Shown here: positions 12,167-22,110 of the stretch, piece after piece
How positions within the stretch are numbered: position 1 is the first letter of the stretch
How the letters are laid out: every line of letters starts with the position of its first letter
NCBI GenBank assembly: GCA_006384855.1
Contig: VCJN01003436.1
Span: 1 to 64,000 of the forward strand
DNA length: 64,000 nucleotides
Origin: Tetraselmis striata
Lineage: Eukaryota; Chlorophyta; Chlorodendrophyceae; Chlorodendrales; Chlorodendraceae
Reading direction: 5' to 3'
The notes under the pieces: generated by a model
Seen by the model: the letters and a program-made list of their open reading frames with translations, nothing else
The model's database searches: none
What the model was told of the DNA's origin: nothing
Program-made: the position numbers and the translations under genes

Positions 12167-12620
12167 TGTCGATCGCGGGTCGTACCGAGGTACGAGAACA
12201 CGATTTTATGTCGAACAACCCTCGCGAGTAGGCTGCCCCCGCCCGAGTGGTACACCCCCCCTCCCCACCCGTAGGCGGATCTCGGAGAGGCCGACGCAAG
12301 GCCGAGGTCGTGCATAAATTAATTTTAGCAGCCCCCCGTACATGGCTGCTGCCTGGCGGCGCTGGCATGCGCTATACCGGGACTACTAGTGCTATTTGAA
12401 AAGCCCCCGGTAGGGCTCCCCGGTCGTCGCATGATCCAAGGACCCGCCACAACCGTCCACCCCGCAGCTCAGCCCCCTGACGCACCCAGCCAGTCACGGG
12501 TCTTAGGGGTTACCAGCGCCCACCACGTTGAGGTAGTGGGGGTGGTGCCGCCGGGCCGGCCGCACCCAAGATCCTCCGCGCCTTGTGAGACGAGCGATGC
12601 CTGGCGGCGGGCGCCTCACG
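12167..12620 (+). repeat. Dispersed ~450-bp repeat, copy 2
   Basis: Second copy of the 9841-10330 repeat, same strand, about 80-90% similar by eye over the shared blocks and without the long C runs. Confidence 0.8.
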
Positions 12621-14144
12621 ATTATCGCAGTGTTCCATGCCCCCCCCCCCTTCTGGCGTTTGTCCACTAGGCGATCTTGAAGTGCCGAGTGGGCACCTCT
12701 TCCATCGCATCCTACAGATTGTCTTGGAGCATGCGGCTGCCACCGGACTCTCCAATCACACGCCGCCTCGTCTTCTTGAGGATGGCGAGCAGAACATCTC
12801 ACACTCCACGACCACCACCGCAATGTGTTCAACGAGCTCAAAGGATATGGTAGGTTCCAAGTCGTTCACTGCCTACTCAGCTCGCATGTTGCGCACGGCT
12901 GTACGGCCCTCCAGCAAATCTTGCTCTAGGAGATAGAGCACGGACCTAACGGAAAGCTCCCTGCGGTCCCACTTCACCTCCACCTTCATGGTGAGCATGT
13001 AGTGGATACCGGCATGGTATCACCTACTCAAGCCACAGGCCCGCTTGCGAAGTGAGGTAGGCGTGGTTGTGGACTGATGGGTATTTGCGCTCGAGCCGAT
13101 AGCAGCGTGCGGCCGGCCTAGCGCGGCGGCGGCAATGCTGGTGAGGGTTAAGCGGTGTGCGGTACGGCGGTTATTTGGAGCCTATAAGCAAAGCGGGAAG
13201 TACTAGCATCAAAACTTTGGGCCAGGCAGGGCCAGCTATCAAAATTCCCCCCTCCCCTGCCTCTGTTCTGAGCGAGATATGGCATCTAACTAAAACACAC
13301 TCACGAAGCAAACCTACCCAAAACACACAATTCTCACTGGTCTAATTAAGGCCTGTGGGCGGGAATATACCGGTTGCAGCTACTACTGGTACCACCTATT
13401 ATCCTTAAGTAAGGCTTGGGACTGACAGGAATCACGCAGCACCGCTCCTGTGTAAAATGGCGTAATATTTCCAACTGTAGATAAAACAGGGATAAACCAT
13501 TTATATACTGCAATAATACATCCAGCGCTCACCTCGTACTTATTGCTACGAGTAATACTCGCTCTTAATACGGTCTATCGATCGTTACTACATGATTAAT
13601 TATCGCGTAAATGCTGCGATCACATCTGTCGGCCATTATCAGCCCAACACCGCCAGACCGTGCTGTGTCACGCTGATGCTGTCATCACATGTGTGCATGT
13701 GCGTGCTGCCGGTGCGGGTCTGACCGTGATGGGTTGGGTGCTGGTGCTGGTACTGCTGGTGCGCACATGCTGCTCCCGGGTGGTAGTGGTTTGTTCGCAG
13801 TTAAGGATTAGTACCAGAAGTCGATGTACAGGTAGTACAGGTAGTGGACGCTCTCCCTGTAACCAAAAAGACAACTACAGTACAGGTAGTGCTGCGGCGC
13901 CTAAGATTATAGCAAACCCGCGCGCCTCGCCTCTCAGCGTACCTCCTGACACGACAAGCCCTACGAATCCTACTGGTTGTGTCCCGTCTCGGTTCGAGAA
14001 CTACTTCAGCTAGCGCTTAGCTATTAGCACACGTGAGGCTCATCCCCGATTGCTTTGTCGCATAGCGGCACAGACCAGTCGCTACTCGCCATCCGCATCA
14101 GCAGCCCCAGCGTATCGCGGCAGACCAAGCGGCGGCGATTCGCA
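12621..14144. other. No gene recognised
   Basis: Nothing supportable apart from the possible 5' region of the small gene at 14145. Short frames (for example 13660-14013) show no domain. Confidence 0.4.
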
Positions 14145-14527
14145 ATGGCGAAATTTTTCGACTTCCTCAAGAACTGCTTTTTCACCCTTCTCTGGCTGAT
14201 CGTCTTGGTATTTATTGCTCTACCTATCGCCTTCATATGCGCTCCGTTCTTCATTTTCTGCCAGATGCCCGAAGCTTTATGCCATTGCGGGATAAACACC
14301 TGGTTCCGTAAGGCGAGACCTCTGCTGACCCTTTCCCTCACGAGCGTGTCTTTCCAGCCTATCAAACAGCTCCCGTTTTGTCTTTGGTCTGCTAACACCG
14401 GGCGAAACTCCTGCCGTCCTACTTGCAGGGGATCGAGTTTCCAGGATATTGCACGGAGAAAATGCTTGCTCCTTTCGGGTGCGGAGGCTGCTGCGATGTA
14501 GGCGCGCGCGCGCCGCAGTCTGTGTAG
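14145..14527 (+). CDS. Small predicted membrane protein, spliced (model partly open)
   Basis: The ATG at 14145 opens an exon with a strongly hydrophobic helix (LLWLIVLVFIALPIAFIC) after a short basic-aromatic N-terminus (MAKFFDFLKNC). The first exon probably ends at the gtaagg donor at 14308, in phase 1. A final exon from 14429, after acttgcag, reads GIEFPGYCTEKMLAPFG then GCGGCCDVG and stops at 14525-14527. The cysteine-rich tail after a FPxYC block is a layout seen in small unnamed eukaryotic membrane proteins; I recall no named family. The two exons need a bridge in between; one 17-nt exon (14358-14374 region) would restore phase, but this is a guess. The minus-strand ORF 14024-14773 overlaps it and is probably a shadow. 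Protein length would be about 90-100 residues. Confidence 0.45.
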
Positions 14528-15790
14528 GTCCAAGCGACATGCAACTACAGGTGGTGCGGCCCTTGTCGCGCGTGTCTCTGGAACCAGCACTATACAAGCA
14601 GCCAGATAATCTAAAGCCAAAACATTCTGCAGGCATACGCACTTTGATACTGTACCAGATGCATATATTGTAATATGGAAGGATGCGCGGAAAGTCGCCC
14701 GTAAAGGCCCACCCTGGCCATCTTGTCCGCGGGTCGACTTCCCACAGTGGCAAACCAATCGGCCTGCCGACATTGCAGGGTTCTTAAATCGAAGCTAGTC
14801 GTGCATATCATGTGTGGAGGAGCCCGGTGCGCTCCGATGTGTTGCGCTCTATGATGTGTTCCCTTGTAGACATTTACTGAATGGGCGTTTCTCACTGGCC
14901 ACTGAGATAGGCGTGGAGCATATCAAACCTAACCTTATGTCCTTCGATGAATTCCAAATGCGCCATCGAACAGTTTTGGGTACAACAGCAGGCCTGCTGG
15001 ATGTGAGCTGGAAGGCATCTGGGGGAAGGTTGGGTTGGAGTTAGGGTTGCTGGTTTTGGGGGGGGGGGGGGGGGGGGGGGGACGACAACAGATTGCTGGG
15101 AAGATGTGATGATGCAAAAGGCCCTCCAACATTAATGGCCACTTATTCATGCTGCACTTCCTCAAAATTTGCGCAGTAGCAGTAAAGATAGAACCATTTC
15201 CAACGGCGGGAAGTATACAGCGCCCAGGAAGGGAGACACAAGGCAGAAGGAAGAGGGGGCAGGTTCCGCCATAGTCATATCTTCCCATACACTCCCAGGT
15301 GAGCCCCGAGCCGTGAACCAGACATGGAGTCAAACCATGGATACGCTCACCCACAAGTCAAGCGCATGAATTCGAGTCCCTAAAAACTTTAAAAGGATCT
15401 GAGGATCTGCTCAGGCAGCAAACCGCGTAGTAACTTAACCATTGATGCAATAAGAGCGCCGTAAAAACCACTACCAATACATATGCCAGCAGGAGTAAAA
15501 AACCATACTGAGTGTATGCATGCATGATCTGTTTATTGAATATAGACACAGCGGCACTGCGTATGCACATTTCTGCTCAGCACGCGGCTACTCAGTGCAC
15601 TTAGCACTGTGCTGCTTGCTGCAAGAACTGGATCACCGCTACTTAAGGGAGATCAAGTAGACGTATGCCCGAGCAGCACTGATTCCTATAAGCAATGCAA
15701 TATTGAAATGGATAAGTAAGGAAGGATATAAATAATATTGTTTCACTGCAATACACTTTCTCTGTTTTCTCTTCCAGTGATGCGCGCCAA
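14528..15790. other. No gene recognised
   Basis: Holds a 25-G run (15058-15082). Nothing else could be supported. Confidence 0.4.
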
Positions 15791-15849
15791 CACACACACA
15801 CACACACACACAAAAACGTGTATGTATATATATATATATATACACACAC
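15791..15849 (+). repeat. (CA)n/(TA)n microsatellite
   Basis: Alternating ca then ta dinucleotides. It sits next to the 3' end of the decayed DIRS copy. Confidence 0.9.
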
Positions 15850-15869
15850 GGCTGCTGTCATATGCTGTT

Positions 15870-17222
15870 TTCATCCATGTGTGGCGCGGCGGCGAAGGCT
15901 TGCGCCAGACTCCGCGCGAATTGAACAGGAAGTCGTCCATGTAGGGGAGCAAGCGGCAGCCGCGGAAGTGACTGCGTACTGTCTGGTGTCGTCCCATGTT
16001 GAGCTTGGGCCGACGCTCTCCGTGGGGGCTTACTGTGAAGTCGGGGCGACGCAGGTGGCGGTTGAACGCGGCAATGGAGGAGGAGAAGTAGTAGGGGCTT
16101 AGGCTCCAGCGCATGGGGTGCCCCGCCAGTCGGTGGAGCTTCCCTCGGTATTCGACGGTGAAGCAGTCTCCGTCCTCGGGAGCAATGTCGATGGCATACA
16201 AGCCATCTTGCATGTCCATGGAGAGCATGCAGTCGCCGAGCCGAGCCAGACGACGCATCCGGGTGAGGGTTACGAAACTCATGTCCCAATCCTGGTTGAG
16301 GGTCGCAAATCGACATTGAGTCGCCACTTGTTCACTACAGGGCACGCGGAAACGGGGATATGCCTACTTTTTATATGGCTACAACATCGATGATTACGAA
16401 ATGCCCCCGAGATAACACGGCTTTCGACAAGAAAGAAAACAGAAAGGCGAATTCTGGCTGTAAAAGGCGATTTTAGAAAAAACGACGGCATGTCAAAATT
16501 GCTCGAGCGTAAATATCCGAATATTTCACGGACCAAACTTAAACAAGTATGATGATTTGTCTTATCCGTGCGCTGTGTGGACACCGGCCTTGGGGACGAG
16601 AGAGAGTCGGGAGACCCACCGCGAGCAGTGGCCTAACTTTCTCACACGCTCCGTTGGCCAAGAAGCGAGCCAGCTCGCCGTCCATGAAGCGTAGCTGGTC
16701 GCGTCCTCCATTGAAACGCTTTGGTGCTGAAAGGGGGCGGGCGCAACGTCCTTCAACGGGATACGCACGCCGGTGCGGATCATGTCAACGACCCTGCGTC
16801 CAGCGCCGATGTCCGCCCATGCCAGTCATTTGCGTCGCACTTGGTGACGCATGTAGGCAGACTCGGAATTGCAAGAGTCGGGACGTGGTCGGGAGGGCGC
16901 ATGTCTGTGCGGCCAACGCGTATGTAGATGTACGCCCTCGCTCAGGGCCCACGTCGACCGCCCTAAGGCGCATGCCCGTAGCGCGTCGGGGCAGTAGTAG
17001 TCGACCGGGCGAGGCGGCCCGTTTGACCACGGCAGTCGAGTCAGCCGCAAAATTGTATTTTGGGTACGGGAACACGGCCAGCGACGAGGTGAAAACATGA
17101 ATCGGCCATCCAGGTTGAGGCGCCGGGCAGTCGGCGCAAAGGTGGAGCCTGATGCATATCGGTGAGGGTACGCAAAGGCAGGGGCCATCAGTACTACTAA
17201 CTCGAGCAGCATGCGCGGTCAT
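15870..17222 (-). pseudogene. Decayed DIRS-type RT copy
   Basis: Minus-strand remnant of the same protein encoded by the element at 25645-28685. In order, segment 17222-16785 ends with a DSCNSESAYMRHQVRRK-like block matching the N-terminal region. Segment 16783-16562 reads RIPLKDVAPAPFQHQSVSM and WVSRLSLVPKAG. Segment 16345-15870 reads NKWRLNVDLRPSTR, DMQDGLYAIDIAPED, HPMRWSLSPYYF and the catalytic LPYMDDFLF. Frames shift between blocks, and similarity stops soon after YMDD. RNase H and methyltransferase parts are missing. About 225 bp is inserted between the VPK and NKWRL blocks. Confidence 0.85.
16338..16562. mobile_element. ~225-bp insertion inside the decayed DIRS RT
   Basis: Interrupts the RT between VPKAG and NKWRL, which are adjacent in the intact copy (VPKPGTNKWRL). 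Its ends look like imperfect inverted repeats: cagggcacgcgga at the left and the reverse complement of ccgtgcgctgtg at the right. Size and ends suggest a MITE. A clear target-site duplication is not visible. Confidence 0.5.
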
Positions 17223-18200
17223 GGGGTCTCGGAGGGAGAAGAGAGAGACGTGACGTCTTAGCGCTCGCCTTTTGAGGGCGCAACTTAAAGTCGGCAGATG
17301 TTAGCATGACTGAAAGAGGCCGGCTATTCGCCCTTAGGAAGACATTACCGGTGGTTGGAGGACGGCGGGTTTTGACACGCGGGTCTAGCGTGCGGGAAAG
17401 CCAAAGCGTCTTGCATGGGACGAACTTGCGAACATCGACGCGGCCTGCGACATGGTAGGCGGGGCACGAAGATGGAAGATGGGGACAGCATATATATAGC
17501 CCGCTAGTTTTTTATTGAATTATACCTAGAGGGAAGTCGACTCAGAGCGATGCATGTGTTGGAATTGTGCCGTGTTCGTTGCACGGTGGTTTTCTACGTC
17601 TAAGACCACACTTGGCATAGATTCCAAAACGTAATCCCTACAATATGTACGGGTACTAACGCGTACCCGTAACTCCATAATATTTCGCCCTTTTGGAGAG
17701 ATAAACCGGGCATCTGCGCAAAAGCGACACGGCATAGATTCCAAAATTTACTCTCCAAAGTGCCGCGCCGCGGCCCGGGCTGCCGCATTGCCGCAACAGC
17801 CGCCATTGCGTAGCAAACCACCGTAGCACCCCTACTCGCTACTGATCGGTGAGATGGGCACGCAGTCGAAGCTAGCCGCAGCCTCGGGAGGCTCTATTAT
17901 GGGCCGCGAGATGCACTGTTGCTGTGGCAGCGGCCACGTTGGTCGTGAATAACTGGTCGCGGAAAAGGCGCCGTGCTGTCGGTGAAGGAGGCGATTGGCA
18001 GGTGCAACTTGCTCCAGGCGGGCGAGGTGGGAGTCACCACGGCAGCAATCCGCCTTCGCCTCGTTACAAGGGCGAGACAGGCAAAAAGCATGGATGTTGC
18101 AGCCGACGAAAACCCAGTGGCACCTTAACTTTGTCGAGTATGCGCACCTGGTTGCAGACCCCAACACTGTGTTGGGGAAAGCGTTCAAGCAATAGTTCCG
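17223..18200. other. No intact gene; dispersed short repeat
   Basis: The block ggcatagattccaaaa occurs twice (about 17615 and 17725). Its reverse complement recurs near 20880 (ttttggaatctatgcc), together with neighbouring sequence. This points to a dispersed repeat on both strands. Confidence 0.45.
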
Positions 18201-19216
18201 TGTGCCTCACAGCGTTTCTCGGACGTACTGGTAGTATGCGGGCCTCATGCCACGACCCTGACGATATGGCCAAGCTGCATGGACAGGGACAGCGTCCCCA
18301 TCCTCTCGCAATGAAGCTCATGGCGGGTTTGCGTCGCTTGGCGCTGGGCGTTTCGGTGGACGGCTAGGAGTGCATGCATGGCGGGCATCAGCAACACTGT
18401 TGTGCAAGACTTTGTTACTCAATGAGAGGACTGGTTTGTCGACGAGTACTACGACAAGTGGGTGAACATGCCCAAAGGAGACAAGGCACACGCATCAGAG
18501 GGACTGCCGCCGTTGCGGCCGGCCCGGATGTGTATCAAGCATGGATGTCGTCCATGTTTGGTATGACAGGTGCCCCTACTCTTTGCGCTTCCTCCACAAT
18601 GGAAAAGAAGGATAGTCCACAATTGGATATCAATTCCATGTCGGCCACAATCGCGAGATTTATTGGGTCAGCCATGGGTTCCCAAGAGCGAGAAATGACA
18701 AAACTCTTGTGAGATATGGCAAGCTCTAGCGGACGACGTAGAATAAAAGAATTACACGTGCAAGGTTTACACAACAATGGGGCATGGGTTGTGGAAATCG
18801 TGGGCTATGGACTTTATGTGATGGTGGATACCACAAATGGCTGACAACCATTTGTGGATCCAAGCACGCAGACATGGCGGATTTGAAGGGATGTTCCGGC
18901 CTCTGCGAGTCGGTGCGCAAGGATGTGGAATGTGTGCTTGGGATGCTGAAGAAAAGATTCGCAATACTGGCTGGTCGCACCCTCAATTACCATGGTAAGG
19001 ATATCGACCGCACTGTCTGTGAAGGTTTGCGCCATTCTGCACAACATGATCTTGCACTCAAGTAGGCTTGCGAATGCTGGACTTGAGGAGCATCAATGGA
19101 AGGTGGTTGATGCTGAGGATGCTAGACGACGTCGGTCGAGGTTGGATTTGATGAATGGACTCATCAATGGTAACCAGGCTAGAACGGTTGAGGCACTAGA
19201 GGTACATAGTGGGTGA
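18200..19216 (+). pseudogene. Decayed PIF/Harbinger-type transposase
   Basis: Pieces of a Harbinger DDE transposase lie in order in shifting plus-strand frames. They are HPLAMKLMAGLRRLALGVS (about 18300-18360), FVDEYYDKWVNMPKGD (about 18430-18490), a catalytic-type LCDGGYHKWLTTI block (about 18816-18855), SVRKDVECVLGMLKKRFAIL (about 18910-18970) and CAILHNMI (about 19030). The ESVRKDVE...GMLKxRFxIL and HNMI blocks are characteristic of plant-type Harbinger transposases. In-frame stops and frameshifts show it is dead. Terminal repeats were not found. Confidence 0.75.
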
Positions 19217-19337
19217 TTTCAAAAGCGCGATGCACAAATCAGGCATCATTGCAATATCGCTCAAGAAAGGGGAGGTACAGGCTTTACGAACGCGAGCTGA
19301 GAGAGATGAGGCAACGGCTCAAGCACCTGGCCCGTAA

Positions 19338-19530
19338 ATGACTGCTTTGCCAGTGCAATTAAGAATATTGTTGCTGATGCTGCCGCAAACTTGCCAATTG
19401 TGTCCCCGCTGCTTTGCCGATGCAATTGTATATCTTGCTGCTACTGCCCCAAACTTGCCCAGTTTGCCCTTGCTGCTTTGCCGCTGCAATTCTGAATATT
19501 GTTGTTGCTGCCCAAAACCTGCACGTATCC
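19338..19530 (+). repeat. ~67-bp tandem repeat, about three copies
   Basis: Units begin with gctgctttgcc or a close variant near 19340, 19408 and 19472, and contain gcaatt followed by ttgctgctactgcccc-like text. Confidence 0.7.
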
Positions 19531-21281
19531 ATAGTACCATTACCGAAATTCATCATTACAGATTTCTCAGGTTGGCGCCTTGCTCTTAAGTCTCATCAGC
19601 AACCTATGCAACATAGCAATTGGCATCCACGCTTCCACGAGATTCTGGTCAGCATTTTGGTATTCAACGCTTCCAGGCGGGAATATCTGCGTATGTAGCA
19701 CATCATTGGCAGTTGCAGAGAATTCAACAAGCCGCCATGCGCACATCACGATTACATCACAGAAAATTTATATTCAAGCAGCCATGCATTCAGCCATGTA
19801 CATGCAGCTGCAACCGCAGTGTCTCTATCTTTGCTTTCTTTGCTGCCACCTCGGCGGTGAGTGTCATCGAATCGGGGGGGGGCACCATCAAGCGCCTCCT
19901 TCAAAACTCGGTCATGTCCCAGCCACTGCGCTGCTCGTCTTTAACCTGCTACCAAATTGGAACGATGTGGTTAATGACGCTGGCCTTGAGCTTGTCGGCC
20001 TTCCCCCAAAAGGACTCGGGGGTAGGTAGCGTCTGGCCTGGCTCGAATGGCGGCGCTTTGCTCTGGCGTTCGCCCACCGGATAACTTCGGCAGCCAGCGC
20101 CCTTGTCGTTTCAACTCCAACGCTTTCGACAAGTACTCGGCCTGTGAACCCTCCTGCAAGCCTTGGCCATCTTGAGTTTGCTCCTCGTCGCATTGGGCGA
20201 GTAGTGTCCAGACACGGGCGACAGCCTCAATGGGCGCCCAGTTCGGTACGCCCGCCTTCTTGCCCTTGGCCTTCTTCGAACCAAACCCATCTGCCTAGCC
20301 AGCAGGTTCGGCGGCGCCCGTGCCTGCCTCTTTCTCTCAGTCCGTGGCAGCGTCCGCGGCGCCTCGGGTTGGGAGCGTCTCGCCCAGAGCTGTCGCCTCC
20401 TCTGCACCGGGTGCAGAGCCGGGAGATGCCGGGCCGCCCACTGCCTCCTGCGCCGGCTCCGCCATGGCGGCACCGCCCTACCACTCACGCCCGGTCGCAG
20501 CCCGTTCAGGCCGTTGACTGCCCGTGAGGCAGTCTACATGGCCCTAGGTCGAGCACGAGTGGCGGTATCTGACACGGGCCGGCGCGGGTGGGTGCGGATG
20601 TAGTGTAGTGCGGATGGGCCTCTGCGAGAAAGGGCCAGAAAGCGCGGGCACACCGCATGCGCCTTTTTGGGATTTCGTTTCGGAGAGCGGCACCACCTCC
20701 ATGTAGATCATGGGCCCGATGATGGAGGCGGCGCCGCTCTCCAAAACGGAATCCCCCAAAATTTTGCCCTTTTGGATTATGGAGGTTATGCCGAGTCGGG
20801 GTCCGAGGGCTCCAATCTCCAAAACTTACTGCTTTGGTATCCTAAGCAGGCAACCGCCTTTAATTTGGATATATCGCGTTTTGGAATCTATGCCGAGTGT
20901 GGTAGTTCAATATGGGTGTTGTAGTACGCCCGCAGTACAACGGTCCAGCATGCTCGTGGCTGCTTAGTAAGATGCGTAGATGCGCGCGTCGGATGCGTGC
21001 CACGTGGATTGGCGTGTCGCAGGTGAACGCGCGCAGTCCGCGCTAGGCAGATGGAAACCCCAGCTACTAGTCACGGCTTAATTAAGGATTTGCGGCCCAC
21101 CCACCCACCCACCGCATGGGCGGGCCCGGCGACCGTCCTCGGCCCTCGGAATTGCGGGCCCTTCCTCCACCTCCACCCCCAGCTGGGGATGGGGGCGGGA
21201 TCGTGCACGGGTGGCGCCTTGCGCTTGGTAGCCTTGGCCCCGGCCGCCCGTGCTGCCACTGCCGCGGAGGAGCAGTGTGAG
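19531..21281. other. No gene recognised
   Basis: Overlapping GC-rich frames on both strands at 19900-20530 show no domain. The 20640-20920 part shares short blocks with 17600-17790 in inverse orientation. Confidence 0.4.
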
Positions 21282-22110
21282 CTGGACACCGGCGTCTCAC
21301 GTCGTTGCTGGTCCGGTCAACTCCCCGTTCGTTGTTCTTTGAGCACCCTCTTCCTTCCTGTCCTGTCGGCGCCTCCACATCACATTCGGCCTAGTGCCGC
21401 TATTGGAGTGGCCCGGGATGTTGTGTTGGGAAGGGAGTTCTACGTTTGGCGGAAGGGGATGCGGCCGAGCTGGCGGCGGATTTTGCGCTGGGCGAAACAA
21501 CGCGCGCTGGACACCGGCGTCTTACGTCGTTGCTGGTCCGGTCAACTCCCGTTCGCTGTTCTTTGAGCACCCTCTCCCTTCCTGTCCCGTCGGCGCCTCC
21601 ACATCACATTCGGCCTAGTGCCGCTATTGGAGTGGCCCGGGATGTTGTGTTGGGAAGGAAGTTCTACGTTCGGCGGAAAGGGACGCGACCGAGCCGGCGG
21701 CGGATTTTGCGCTGGGCGGAACAGCGCGCACTGGACACCGGCGTCTTACGTCGTTGCTGGCCCAGTCGACTCTCCATTCCCTACTCGTTGAGCACTCTCT
21801 CCCTTCCTGTCATGTTGGCGCCTCCACAACACATTCGGCTCAGTGCCGCTATTGGAGTGGCCCGGGATGTTGTGCTGTGGAAGGCGTTCTACGTTTGGCA
21901 GAAGGGGACGCAACCGAGCTGGCGGCGGATTTTGCGCTGGGTCTGTTGCACGCCCGTGGCGCCCCGTTCTGGGTTGGACCCCCCCCCACTTCCGCTCCTT
22001 GCTGCGAGACCTCTACTTCGAAGCCCCTTTCATGTCGGCGCCTTCACATTACATTCGGCCTAGTGCCGCTATTGGAGTGGCCCGGGATTATGTGCTGGGG
22101 AGAGCGTCCC
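21282..22110 (+). repeat. Tandem array of ~225-bp units, about 3.7 copies
   Basis: Units start with ctggacaccggcgtctta or a close variant at 21282, 21507 and 21731, giving periods of 225 and 224 bp. A fourth, diverged unit runs from about 21955. Each unit repeats cattcggcctagtgccgcta followed by ttggagtggcccgggat. The plus-strand ORFs across it arise from the repeat and its GC bias. I do not support a coding function. Confidence 0.9.

Noticed and set aside
14024-14773. 249-codon minus-strand ORF
   Set aside because: It has no recognisable domain and lies antisense to the better-supported spliced membrane-protein gene at 14145-14527.
21446-22063. 205-codon ORF across the tandem array
   Set aside because: Its openness follows from the 225-bp period and GC bias; no motif, and the next unit is 224 bp, which breaks the frame.
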